Of a stretch of DNA of 64,000 nt, positions 10,367 through 24,339 are shown one piece after another. The stretch covers positions 81,914,278 to 81,978,277 of the forward strand of contig CM043967.1 in the NCBI GenBank assembly GCA_014529385.2. Direction: 5' to 3'. Under the pieces are notes generated by a model. That model had not been told where the DNA came from. It saw only the letters and a list, made by a program, of their open reading frames with translations, and did not search any database. The stretch comes from Adiantum capillus-veneris (Eukaryota; Streptophyta; Polypodiopsida; Polypodiales; Pteridaceae). The translations under genes and the position numbers were made by a program. Each line of letters opens with the position of its first letter. Position 1 is the stretch's first letter.

Positions 10367-13300
10367 CTAATCTAGAAAGAGTGAGGCCGAAGCAACTCCA
10401 AGCTCCGAGTGCAAGAGGATGAAACGTGACTCATTGAGGCCTTTGGTCAAAATGTCTGCAATCATCTGGTCACTTGGACAGTGTTCAACCATAATGGTTC
10501 CCTTGCGTACTTCATACCTGACATAATGATAATGGACAGCAATGTGCTTTGACTTATTATGTTGAACATAGTCTTTTGCAAGACTAATAGCACTTTGGTT
10601 GTCACACCGCAAGGGTGTGCTAGAAAGAGGAGAGTGACCAATATCAACCAGCATTTGTCGAAGCCAAATCAACTCACGAGCTGCAAGTGATGCCACAACA
10701 TATTCTGACTCAGTCGTAGAAACTGCAACACAACGTTGTTTCTTGCTGGTCCAAGAAACAAGACAACCATTTATAAAGAAGCAATTTTCACTAGTAGATC
10801 GCATAGATAAATGTGAGCTTGCCCAGTCTGCATCTGTGTAACCCAAAAGAGAAAGAGATTGCACAGAATCCGATGTGAGTTGTCGTCGATAGACTAAACC
10901 AAAATCTGTAGTGCCTTTCAAGTATTTCAATACACGCTTTGCAGCAGACCAATGCTTAAGAGAAGGACATGCAAGATGTTGTCCAAGATAGTTAGCAGCA
11001 AACAGAATATAAGGACAAGTGTTCATGCCAACAAACTGAAGACATCCAATCAAGTTAGCATAAGGTTGATTTTTGACAAGTTGACCGCCATTGTCAGAAG
11101 TATTCTTCGTAGAGCTCGCAAGACAAGGTGTGTTGGCTGAATGTGCAGATTCCATACCAAATTTTTGAATAGTATCTGCAATAAACTTTGACTGTCGAAG
11201 GAATAAAATACCTTTTGTACGGTTCCGTTGGATTTGAATGCCAAGACAAGAGTGAATCTCTCCAAGATCCACCATATCGAATGCAGAAGACAATAAATTT
11301 TTCACTTGCTGAAGAAATCCCAAATCATTGGAAACAAGGATGGTATCATCCACATAAAGAGCAAGAATCACAAAACTGCTACCTTGGCGTTTTATGTATA
11401 AGTTGGGGTCTGACGAGCAAGAGATGAATCCTTTAGAGGTGAGAAAAAGATCAAATTTTGTATACCAGGCTCGCGAAGCTTGTTTAAGACCATATAGTGC
11501 CTTATGGAGTTGAGCAACAAGGTCTTCTTTACCTGGAATAACAAACCCTTCTGGTTGTTCCATATAAATTTCCTCTTCCAAGTCACCATTAAGAAAAGCA
11601 GTTCGCACATCCATTTGATGAGCTTCTAAATCAAATTGAACAGCAAATGCCAATAAAACTCGAACACTTGTAATGCGAACAACTGGTGAAAAAGTCTCTT
11701 GATAATCAACACCAGCTACTTGGGAGTAACCTTTTGCAACTAAATGCGCCTTGAACTTGTCAAAAGATCCATCTGCTTTTACTTTTGTTTTATACACCCA
11801 CTTACATTTAATAGCTGTACGACCAGGAGGTAATTCAGTTAGTATCCATGTACCTTTAGAGATAAGAGAATCGTACTCTGCTTCCATAGCCTCTTGCCAT
11901 TGATCCTTTTGTGGTGAAGAGATAGCTTCATCATAAGTAATGGGATCTTCAGAAGTAGAAAAAGCATTATCAGCAATATCATCATCATAAACATGACATG
12001 AGCCATGTTCAAAATCAATAGGCAGATCAACAAAAATATCAATATCATCATTGGCAACATTTGGAATGGATGGTTGTGAGGAGGAAAGTTACTCTATAGG
12101 AAGTGTTTCATCTTCTGAAAGAAATGGAAAAGCCTGAAGCAATGATTTAGTATCATCAGAATCATCCATGGACCATGAGCCTCCCATAAGCTGTTCGTTA
12201 AAAGTAGCATCACGATTCACAGTTACTTTCTTGGAGGAAGGGTCATAGAATTTGTAGCCTTTGGAAGTGTCAGAATATCCAATAAAAATAACTTTAAGAC
12301 CAGGAGCATCAAGCTTTGTTCGTGTTTCTTTGGGAACATGAATATAAGCAATACATCCAAAGGTTCGAAAATGAGATACAGAAGGAATGTCACCTGTCCA
12401 TGCTGTGATGGGTATCTTACCAGAGGGTGCAGTAGTAGGAAGATGATTCTGAATAAATGTTGCTGTCAAAGTAGCTTCAGCCCAGAAAACACGAGATAAG
12501 CCAGAATGAATCAGCATACATCTTACAACATTGAGAATAGTGCGATTCTTTCGTTCAGCAACACCATTCTGTTGAGGCGAATATGGAATAGTGTGTTCAT
12601 GATGAATTCCTGTGTCAGCACAGTAACTCACAAACTCTTGAGAAACATATTCGCCTCCATTGTCACTACGAAGCTTCTTAAGGCGACGACCAGTTTGAAG
12701 TTCCGCAACCTTGTGGAATTGTTTGAAAATAGATAAGGCTTCAGATTTTTGTCTAAGTAGAAATACAGTCGTATACCTTGAGAAATCATCAATGAAAGTA
12801 ATGAAGTAGTGATATTGTGATCTCGAAGAAGGTAGAGGTCCACATATATCAGTATGAACAAGATCCAAGATGTCATGAGAATGAGTTGTATTTGAAAGAC
12901 GAAAGGGTTTACGATTGTGTTTCCCAAGAGCACAAAATTCACAAATTCCCATATGGGGATGGGCTTTAAGATCCATGCCATGAACAAGATCACGACGTTG
13001 AAGATCAAGGAGTTTTGAGAAATCAGCATGAACAAAACGGTGATGCCATACTTTGCAATCATGATCACCTGGAGCAGTGACAATATTTGCTACAGCATCG
13101 TTGAGAGAGAGTTCAAATAAATTACCGTTTCGAGGAGCAGTGGCTATAGTCTGTCCATCTTTCTCAATTCGGCATTTGGTATAATCAAATCCAACAAACA
13201 GACCAAGATCAACAAGTCTAGCAACTGAAAGAAGATTACGTTGAAGATCTGGTACATGTAATACTCCTCGCAAAATTCGAGTGGAAGAAGATAAGGTACC

Positions 13301-14554
13301 AAGATATAAGTCTCCAATACCCTTTACTTGACAAGTAGTATCATCAGCAAGATAAACAACACGTTGAATTGGCAGTGGATGATAGTTATGGAGCCACTTA
13401 GACTGATATGTCATATTTCCTGTAGCACCAGAATCGACAATAAAAAGTGATCCATCACGTACATGAAGTATTCTGTCTGGAGCAACTGAACATAGGACGC
13501 AGCTTGTTTCTGGTACAATGTTGTTTCGATGTTCAGTAGCATATGCTCTATTCCGATCTGTGTCGAATCGACGCTTATAGCACATATGAGTGGGATGATC
13601 AGATCGTCCACAATATTCACAAGAAGAAGAAGAAGAGTCTCTAGATAAACGTGGTTGTTTTGTGGTAATATTGTGTTCTTCATCATATTGACGTGCCCAA
13701 CAATCATCTTCAGTATGGCCATTTCTGTTGCAGTAAGAACATTGCTTATTAGGAAATTTGAGACGAGAGAAAATATTACCACGACGGCCACCTCTGTGGT
13801 TTCCTCGTTGAAATGGACGGCGCCTTCGAGCATAAAAAGCACGTTCCATCTGTTGTGACTCAGTCTCCTCTTGTGAAATCATAGCTGTATCGTGACCAGC
13901 ATTCCGACGTTCTTGACGTTGAGAGTATTCAATTAAAGACTGCATGCAAGCTTGGTCGAAATCAAGACCATCTTTATTAGAGAGAATAGTAACAATGTTA
14001 TCATAAGAAGCGTCCTTCACCGTATCAAGGAGAAGTGTAATCAGTTGCTTTTGTGGAACAGGATCACCGGCAGCAGCAAGTTGATTAATAATAGATTTGA
14101 AAGACTCAATATGTCCCGTCATGGCAGTACCAACTTCATATTGTAACTTGTTAAGCAACCCTCTCAAATAAATTATTTCTGTAACAGATTTCTTCTGAAA
14201 GTTTGCAATAAGGTACTTCCATACGTCATGGGAAGTAGGCAGTTCATACATATCAAGCAAAAGGGAATCAGTAAGAGCAGAAAGAATATACCGACGAGCT
14301 GCTTTATCACGTCGTTGCCAATCCGTATAGGCAACATTCCAATCTTCAAATATAGGTCCTTCAGTGATAAGCACGTTATCATTATCCGTATCAACAGGCT
14401 GAGGCGGACAAACACGATTTCCAAGAACAACATCGGAGAGTTCATCGCCTTCAAGAATTAACAACATCTTTGCTTTCCAGCCTGGAAATCCTTGACCTTG
14501 GAAAGGAGGAACAGAACGTTGGCCAGAAGGAAAGCCGTTGACGAGAATATTCAT
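10367..14554 (-). pseudogene. Copia gag-pol polyprotein, nearly intact, one stop codon
   Basis: The frame spans 1,396 codons from ATG 14,554 to the stop at 10,367 and is broken only by TAA at 12,089-12,091. The truncated copy has CAA at that codon. The start is chosen at MNILVNGFPSGQ, the first ATG followed by Gag-like sequence; the open frame further upstream is leader. In order it holds Gag, two CCHC-type fingers (CSYCNRNGHTEDDC; CEYCGRSDHPTHMC), protease (VDSGATG), and GAG-pre-integrase (HHRFVHADFSKL). Integrase follows with its D-D-E residues (HTDICGP; RSDNGGEY; NGVAERKN), then RT with YVDD at 11,345-11,356 and RNase H (YTDADWASS; STTESEY). The length and order are normal for Ty1/copia. 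A single C-to-T change makes the stop, so inactivation is recent. Confidence 0.95.
12089..12091 (-). other. Premature stop codon between integrase and RT
   Basis: On the minus strand this is TAA where the sister copy (near 6,796) has CAA. The stop falls in the linker between integrase and RT, so gag, protease and integrase could still be translated while RT and RNase H could not. Confidence 0.9.
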
Positions 14555-15300
14555 AGAAATATCTTGTTGCGAGAAGACGTATAAGATAAGATCGTAGAAT
14601 CTGCACACCATATATGGTGAAGGCCGCAATTGAGAATGAGAGAGATATGAGTACTGCGTTCTATCAACGATAAACGTAAGAAGGATGCTCAAGGAACGTC
14701 CAAAGATGTGAGAGACGTCACCCAAAAAAGACACGGTAAAGGAGACGTTAATAATAAACGAGTCCTCAAAATAGAGTGGCGTGAGACGCAAGATTGACGA
14801 CCACAATACGAATAGAAAAAAGCTAAATCTTCTCGAAAAAGTTAACGCCAAAATAAGAAAAACGATCGTGGACGCCTCACGAAGAAGTAGGACGAAGAAA
14901 GCTGCGTCAAGCTCTATTGCAGTGAAAATAGCATAACTTTCTGTTGCGAACTCCGATTGACGCAAACCTAGAACTCAAATTGAAGAGCTCGAGGAGACGA
15001 ACAAGTTTTGGATGAATAATGCCATTGCGCTTTTCCCGTTTCTCCAAATTTTGAGCAGAACAGCAAGAAAAATTGAGATGAAGTTCAGGGTGTCATTAAC
15101 AATAAAACGTAATCAACGATTAGATTGATTATAAATAAACGCCACATAAAACACTAATCATATTCTTCTTAACACAAAACAACCACGGTTAACAAGAATC
15201 AACACTCAAAAATAAAATTTGTAACAATTTTGAATCTTACATGCGAATCGCATACACATACTGTTGTCACCATGAATTGAATCTGCGCGTGATCGTTACC
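14555..15300 (-). other. Copia leader
   Basis: Sequence between the PBS and the gag ATG. An open frame reaches upstream to 14,965, but it lacks Gag features and reads as chance extension. No other gene seen. Confidence 0.7.
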
Positions 15301-15312
15301 GCTGTGATACCA
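15301..15312 (-). promoter_or_regulatory. Copia primer binding site
   Basis: The minus strand reads TGGTATCACAGC directly next to LTR-C, one base different from the usual initiator Met PBS. It fixes LTR-C as the 5' LTR of this minus-strand element. Confidence 0.85.
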
Positions 15313-15455
15313 TGTTGAGATGTAGAGAGAAAGAGAGAGAGATGAGACAAGAGACACACCATATACGCTCCCAAAGACTGATTCATATTGAGGACAAGAT
15401 ACAAATATATAGGTGAGACCAAGTTCAGTAGAGTGAGCCATATATAGCTCCAACA
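15313..15455 (-). repeat. Copia LTR-C (5' LTR)
   Basis: A 143-bp LTR with TG...CA ends, followed by the target duplication TTATA (15,456-15,460). Confidence 0.9.
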
Positions 15456-18393
<2,938 letters not shown>

Positions 18394-18706
18394 TGATATG
18401 TGTGCAAGGGTAGGCGATGATTGCAGCCGTTTTGTGGGTGCGGGTTGATTGGTGGTCTATTTGAGTGCATGTGCGCTGCGGCACGTCAAGTTGTGTTTGA
18501 TCGTGTGTGTGATAGTGTGAATTCGGTGAGTCGAAGGTGCTCACTAAGTGTCTTGGGGTGCTATGAATTCCCTGAGCTGTAGAGCGGCCCTTGTGTTTGT
18601 GCCGCGCGTGTTCCCCCATTCCCCCTCTCCAACATCAATAAAGAGAACATCAGTATTCTTCAGAAGATATTACTACTTGTGTTTTCGAGGACGAAAACTC
18701 TTCCTT

Positions 18707-18716
18707 AAGGGGGAAG
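18707..18716 (+). promoter_or_regulatory. Polypurine tract of short-LTR element
   Basis: AAGGGGGAAG lies just before the right LTR, after the CGAGGACGAAAAC motif at 18,686-18,698. It would prime plus-strand synthesis and confirms the plus orientation. Confidence 0.8.
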
Positions 18717-18719
18717 TAA

Positions 18720-18890
18720 TGTCAGGACAAGGGTCCTGTACCCTAAGAACTAGGTTAGTCACGGACTACGGCCAAGGGCCGGGCTAGGCAGTGTGGATAG
18801 GGGATCCGTCTAGGGCAAGGGGCTAGGATCCCACCTATATAAAGGGAGGTTGGGAGGAGGATCTCAAGGCCTAGTTCCCTAGTTCTTACA
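18720..18890 (+). repeat. 3' LTR of short-LTR element
   Basis: A 171-bp LTR with intact TG...CA ends and a TATATAAA box near 18,836. It is followed by target duplication ATCTC at 18,891-18,895, after which the gypsy RT resumes. Confidence 0.9.
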
Positions 18891-18895
18891 ATCTC

Positions 18896-19500
18896 CATCA
18901 TGCATCTTTAAAAAGTGGATGGAGCATTATATAATCCAAACGACATCACCAGATACATAAATGCTCCCCATTGAGTGATGAAGGCAATCTTGGCCCTGTC
19001 CTTAGGTGCAATCTTTAGTTGATTGTAGCCACTATATCCATCCATGAAACTATACATCTTGTGGCGTGCCATCTCGTCTAGCATCATGTCTGTGAAGGGT
19101 CGTGGAAAAGGATCCTTTATGATCTGGGTATTGAGCTTCTTGTAATCCACACACACCCTCAACATTGCATTCGTCTTTGGGACTACCACTATAGGGAATA
19201 ACCAGTCATTGTTTGCTACCTTTGTTATGAATCCTGCCTTTAGAAGATTGTATATCTCCTCGTTGACCTTCTTGGCATAGTTAGAATTCATTTTCTACCT
19301 CTATAATCTGACTAGTCTAGCATCAAGTCTCACTAGTATCCTCTGCTGACATACTTCTGGATCTACACCTTTTAGATTCGTATGTTTCCAGGCAAAGACA
19401 TCCTTAAATTTATAAAATAGCTACTTTGCCTTCTCTTTGATCTCTGGTTTCAGATGCTTGTTAATTTTGATCATTCTAGGGTTTTCTTCTAAACTCAAAT
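18896..19500 (-). pseudogene. Gypsy G1 reverse transcriptase, N-terminal half
   Basis: The minus-strand frame from about 19,291 down gives the Ty3/gypsy RT palm start. It shows DWLFPIVVVPKTN, the box RVCVDYKKLN, YSFMDGYSGYNQ with the first catalytic Asp, and MSFGLYNAPSTF. The catalytic FVDDF lies on the far side of the 18.3-kb insertion at 506-520. The part upstream of 19,291 continues as RT/linker with stops. A near-identical uninterrupted copy is at 56,405-56,833. Confidence 0.9.
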
Positions 19501-19802
19501 TCCACTCTTCTACCTCTTGATCATCTAGAAGCAACTAGTTTGGGCCGTCTCCCTTTCTTTTAGCCATCAACTCATCCTCTTTCTCAGTTTGAATACCAGC
19601 AACATAGTCGTTGAAAGGATTGCCTACATCCAATATGTCATTCTGAATTTTTGTCTCCTTAATAATAATGATCCCTTCATTCCGAATTTCCTCCCCCACT
19701 GGTCTAGAATTGAATGTGTCTGGTACGAGTCTGGCGGCCTGCCATCTAGCCGAATTGAAGTGGTCTCTCTCCAAAATTCATTTTAGTAAATTTCTCTGGA
19801 TA
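19501..19802 (-). pseudogene. Gypsy G1 protease-RT linker
   Basis: The minus-strand frame 19,535-19,774 (start MERDHFNSARWQAARLV) is the linker between protease and RT. Its relative at 57,116-57,331 starts the same way. It carries no catalytic motif of its own. Confidence 0.7.
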
Positions 19803-20261
19803 CTATCTCCTTTGTATCTCGGCCTTTTGCTTGTCCATTATCACAGCACTCAGATCTATCTTTGTTAATGAAAAACTATTCATAGAAGCAATCATTTTTT
19901 TAATTTTCTTTGTTCCATACATCTTACATAATTCTTTAGGCCTTAAATCTTTGTTCCAATTTCTTGTATTGTCAGTTTTGATATGAATTCTTTTGTTGGG
20001 CCCTTGAATGGTTAATGTCTTATTTGCATAATCATGAATGGGACTAGTAGTTATGAGCCATGGTCTACCCAAAAGTATTCCATATGCTCCTTGCACATCC
20101 AAGACTAAGAAGCTTGATTTAAAATTTTCCTTGCCTACTCTTATATGAAGATTTTCGATTAGGCCAGAAGCCTGAATTAATGGATCTTTTTCTTGGTCCC
20201 TCTTCACTGTAGTGTTTCCAACTTTAGTCAAGGCTAATCTGTCTTGGTGTACCTCATTCAA
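19803..20261 (-). pseudogene. Gypsy G1 aspartic protease region
   Basis: A 152-codon minus frame contains FLVLDVQGAYGILLGRPWL, the conserved C-terminal half of plant gypsy retropepsins, followed by a basic linker and KKIKKMIASMNSF. I do not see the catalytic DTG/DSG in the remaining upstream sequence (20,262-20,345), so the active site is lost or mutated. The protease would cleave the element polyprotein. Confidence 0.7.
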
Positions 20262-20348
20262 TAGACTCTCTCTACTGCAGCAATCATGGATTCATTTGAT
20301 CCAGATGCTGTCTAAAGACTTGGACGGTAGCATCTAAATTGTTTTGGC

Positions 20349-22093
20349 CTAAGAACATTTTGGTTGTTTTGGCAGCTTCTTGGAAAGCTTTTTAGTGATT
20401 TTGACTGCTAGCTCCCTGTATTCTTGCCATTCATTAGCTACTTTTTCCTTGCCCTTTGCCTTCCAGTTAACTGCCCTTTGCTGCTCCCATCTCTTGGTTT
20501 TAGCAGTGTGTTTCTCCTCTCCATCAAGAATGTTAATGACAACCCCCTTACTCCTAGTCACAACTTTGATTGGCACTTGCTTTGGTCCCTTTTTGTCAGG
20601 TTTTGTTGGCTTCTCATTTTCTAGACATTGGGTTGCAAAATGCTTCTATTTCTCACATGTATAACAATTCAGGTTTCTTGTTGCAAAGTCTCCTCGTCCC
20701 TTGCCCCTGCCCCTACCAACACCTCTCTGATACCTACCTCTATCAGTACCAATACTTGTGGTGGTTCCATTTTTGTTGGACCTACTGGTCTTGTCTGCTT
20801 GACTACCTCAAGATTATTTAGTGCTATCATTGATATATCTTTTTCTCTTTTCAAATAATGGATGTGAATTCCACAATTGATGCACATATGGCCAAAATCC
20901 TTACAATATGTGAACTATGAATACTCATTTGATCTATGATCCCTTGATTTGCATTTGGAACACCATATCTCCATCTTCTTTGCTAAAGGTCTAGTCTTAA
21001 TTAGCCATTTCATCAATTTTCTTGGACATTTCCTCTAGTTTTCTGGTCCAGGATCCTTTCTTTTTCCTCATTCCTCTGTCATCTAATTCGCTCTTGTATG
21101 AGCTAGCGCTTGCATTGGATTTCAACTCTTTAGAAGAGAACTTGCTGTCACTTAATTTTCTTTTGTGACCCTTATCCTTCTTAGCCCGTTGTTCCAATTT
21201 TCAATGCTCTCTACACCGAATCATTGAACTTCTTTGTTGGTGCTAGCACTTTCTATTCTCTAAGCTTCTTGCTTCTAAATCCATTTAAGAACCAAGATCT
21301 CATTATCTTTTCTCGAGGATGCTCCTGTAGTTTTCTGGTAAGCTCCTTTATTTTTTCAACATAACTCCTGACCGACAACTTACCTTGCTTTATCTTGTTT
21401 AATTCACACATAATATCTTCATCCCCTCGGTTATTTGAATACTCTAGCTTGAAGGATTTGATCAACTTGTTCTAAAACCTAAGTTGACAAGTTGGATAAT
21501 GGTAATACCATTTTCTTTCTACCTCCTTAAGCGCCTAGGGAAAATACTCCCCCCATTCACCTTCATCAATGTCCTTCAATTATTCAACATACTATTCAAA
21601 GGCCTGGATATGAACATCAAGGTCGTCTTTCTTCTTGCCTTTGAATACCAAAAATTAGATTTTCATATTAGAATTGTGTTCAATATAAGTGGATCTGGTT
21701 TTGTAAACTAGTTTCTTATCTTTTTTGATTTGCGCTATAGTTATCAGTGTCCGCTTCCCAGTCACCATCTTCAGTTTCAGACACTGTCACATTTGTCTTC
21801 TTCTTGCTTGACCTTCGTGCAGTGTGGTGTCTCCTTATACTACCACATCCTCTACACGTTTATGGCACGGGATCCATGGGATCAACATTTGCATTTTGAT
21901 CTCTTTTCTTCGCTGCGTCTCGAATGAGAGGAATGCTGAGAATTCTTGGATTCCTCAATGGTCCCTCATTCCTTGGCTCGTATTTAGTATCAAATACATG
22001 ATCCAATTCCTTTGGAATCGAGCTAGCATGATCTGCTTCATCATTGAACCTTGTTGCTGACTTCCTACTGCGTGCAGGTCTTCTGGGTGGCAT
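20349..22093 (-). pseudogene. Gypsy G1 gag
   Basis: The minus strand from ATG 22,093 (MPPRRPARSRKSATRF) carries a Gag with many stops. It has a Retrotrans_gag-like region (21,253-21,465; IKQGKLSVRSYVEKIKELTR) and a Lys-rich stretch near 21,000-21,200. A CxxC pair with a degenerate finger lies at about 20,880-20,970. A CCHC-type knuckle at about 20,628-20,668 (NCYTCEK, then KHFATQC) has a stop between its halves. Gag would package the RNA. Multiple breaks show that it is not functional. Confidence 0.75.
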
Positions 22094-22159
22094 GACTGAC
22101 AATATAAATACCAAGTGGAAGATAGTTTTTTTATGAGTGAGCAATTCAGCTCAAGCCAC

Positions 22160-22980
22160 TGTGATCACCCAAATGGAATGAGCTGGTCTCTTTCAGACAA
22201 TTATTCTGGGTTGGTGTTTAGACTTAGTCAGACTAGATAGAGACTTCAGACAAACAGACTTTAGTTCAGATTAAATAAGAGTATTGGACTGAAAATAGAC
22301 AACACTGGAAATGGAAATTGAAACCAGTTCAGATCAAATCAGACCACAGTATTGGAATTGGAATTGTATATTAATGTTTAGAATAAGTACAATGATGCTT
22401 TGGAAGTACAAGAAAGAGCACCTTGAATTACAAGTGTATATAATACAATGAGAGCTCTAGGATTGGGTCTTGGATTAGCTATCCATGGACTAGATGTCCT
22501 GAAATTGAAGTAGTGGCTCCTATTTATAGCTATAAGACTGGGTTTTTGACTGTGCACTATCACAATTACCATAATAGCTGGTTGGTAACTCAAAGCTTCT
22601 AGAATTTGTCAGTCGCATGGTATAGCTGTCTGTTCCCGCCTTCTACACATGCCTTTGATGGAGATGGCTAGATGTATGCTCAAGCTAATAGCTTTCCTTA
22701 AAATCTATGGATGGAGGTAGCTACTTGTGCAACACGTGTTTTGAATAAATATCCTAATTGTTCCTTGAAGACCATTACTCCCTATTTCATACCAGCCGCA
22801 TGGTATAGCTGTCTGTTCTCGCCTTCTACACATGCCTTTGATGGAGATGGCTAGATGTATGCTCAAGCTAATAGCTTTCCTTAAAATCTATGGATGGAGG
22901 TAGCTACTTGTGCAACACGTGTTTTGAATAAATATCCTAATTGTTCCTTGAAGACCATTACTCCCTATTTCCTACTTCTG
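22160..22980 (-). repeat. Probable 5' LTR of gypsy G1
   Basis: On the minus strand the gag leader ends at a TGG (22,156-22,158), one base from an LTR-like end reading TGTGATCACC on the plus strand at 22,160. The PBS region is TGGCTTGAGCTG, which I cannot assign to a tRNA and which may be decayed. A minus-strand TATA-like CTATAAATAG lies near 22,528. The outer LTR end cannot be fixed. A 183-bp tandem duplication occupies the upstream (U3) part. Confidence 0.5.
22616..22970 (-). repeat. 183-bp tandem duplication in presumed U3
   Basis: Two copies with period 183 (22,616-22,798 and 22,799-22,970) share, for example, CTACACATGCCTTTGATGG. They are almost identical. They lie upstream of the TATA-like box of the G1 LTR on the minus strand, where enhancer repeats are common in LTRs. 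Confidence 0.85.
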
Positions 22981-23049
22981 CCTTGAAGACCATATGAGGC
23001 TCGGTATGAAAAAAATCATTTAATCAATTATCTTTGTGTTTTTTGTTGT

Positions 23050-23705
23050 CTTTCTTATGCTCATGTTCCTTAGTAAAAACTGCTTGGAGAGCTTGATGAT
23101 AACACAATGAAATGTATTTTTGTGGGCATACCAATGGCAACAAAGTTTAGACTTTACAAACCAATTACAAATAAGATTTTTGAGAGTCTGATATAATCTT
23201 TGTGAAAATTGATGCTCAACCTATTGTTACTTTTAATATACCTTATGTCCAAACACATGATGTATTGAAGGTTTACTTTCTTCTTTTGTGAAGAATCAAG
23301 AATCACAAAAGATAGCCTTAATCAATATTTAGATCAGCATGTGACACCTCATGATGTAGAGGAGTTTGTGTGTGAAGAGCAAGAAGATCTCAAGGAAGAA
23401 AGAGTCTTGCCTAAGTGGGCTCAAAAAACTTTAGAGGATAGCAAGTTGGATGAACCATTACCAAGAAAAACACATGGTGGTACTAGTTTTGACAGAAACC
23501 AAGTAGACTAGCTTGCATTAGCATGCTTTATGATGCAAATGAACCCAATTCTTTTGAACAAGGTCTAGGGTGTGATGAGTGGAAATATGCTATGCAATAA
23601 AAAATTGATTCTATTCATAAGATTCATACATGGGATATAGTGGACTTGCCTCCAGGCAAGTATCATTTTGATACAAAGTGGGCATTTGGTGTTGAAAAGG
23701 AGTGT
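23050..23705 (+). pseudogene. Ty1/copia integrase C-term to RT start fragment
   Basis: The plus strand gives MKCIFVGIP, FRLYKPITNKIFES (the end of copia integrase), then an unstructured stretch with stops. It then gives a start-of-RT stretch with EWKYAMQ, a stop, IDSIHKIHTWDIVDLPPGK and TKWAFGV. This order is typical of copia polyproteins. Frames are broken, no LTR is recognised and the fragment ends near 23,705. Confidence 0.8.
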
Positions 23706-24161
23706 TGCAGACATGTCATCACTAGATGGTGTCATCTTAGGTTGCATATCATGGTTGTATGGCTAATTGACACTGTATATGCATTCTAACCTATTTTATG
23801 ATTATGTGGGATCCTTATTACATGTTGCATTATTATAATGGCATATAATATCACTTTTGGGTACCTTCTTTAAAGACCATCTTGTGTTGGAGATACGATG
23901 TTCGAGAGATGACATTACTGGATGGTGGCATCTCATCATTGCATGGCCAATTGGCTTTTCATGTGCTTTTAAATTATTTTAGGATGATATGGCATTATTA
24001 TTAGAGGTGGGATTATTCTCTTAATGTGTCATACCATTTATGGGCACCCCCTTTATAGGACTCTAGGTATTTCCCTTCCCACATCTCTAGGTCCATCGCC
24101 TTTGGGCTATCCTATAAAGGACTCCACTACAAGAGAAAAGATACAAGATGCATGATATACA
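23706..24161. repeat. Diverged tandem units of about 190-200 bp
   Basis: A stretch starting at 23,711 (ATGTCATCACTAGATGGTG) is repeated in diverged form from about 23,905 (ATGACATTACTGGATGGTG). The two share their downstream order, including CATGG..GGC.AATTG.C and a distal TTTTA.GAT.AT. The origin is unclear and could be an old LTR remnant. No gene seen. Confidence 0.5.
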
Positions 24162-24165
24162 TTGT

Positions 24166-24220
<55 letters not shown>
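24162..24220. repeat. Compound GT/GA microsatellite
   Basis: A GT run (24,162-24,190) passes directly into a GA run (24,191-24,220). Confidence 0.95.
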
Positions 24221-24223
<3 letters not shown>

Positions 24224-24339
24224 TGAGAGAGAGAGAGAGCGAGAACAATCCAAGTCTATGAGCCAATAATCCGGAATGAGAGAGAGTGCTTTATAACGAG
24301 TGGGTGTGAGTGGGGGAAGTGAGAGCACAAGGGTCAATT

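Larger units (their letters stand above)
4682..15455 (-). mobile_element. Composite Ty1/copia insertion with three LTRs
   Basis: The unit is bounded on both outer sides by TTATA (4,677-4,681 and 15,456-15,460). Its order on the plus strand is LTR-A, then an inverted 3' half of a copia element, then 2.26 kb of unrelated DNA, LTR-B, a full copia interior and LTR-C. LTR-A, B and C are each 143 bp and differ from one another at only one or two bases by my count, so the copia copies are recent. The flanks of LTR-B (left GCAAG) do not match TTATA. The composite therefore behaves as one insertion whose inside was rearranged. Confidence 0.85.

Noticed and set aside
14555-14965. N-terminal extension of the copia polyprotein upstream of 14,554
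   Set aside because: Hydrophobic, composition unlike Gag, and located in the leader between PBS and the Gag-like ATG. Treated as a chance open frame.
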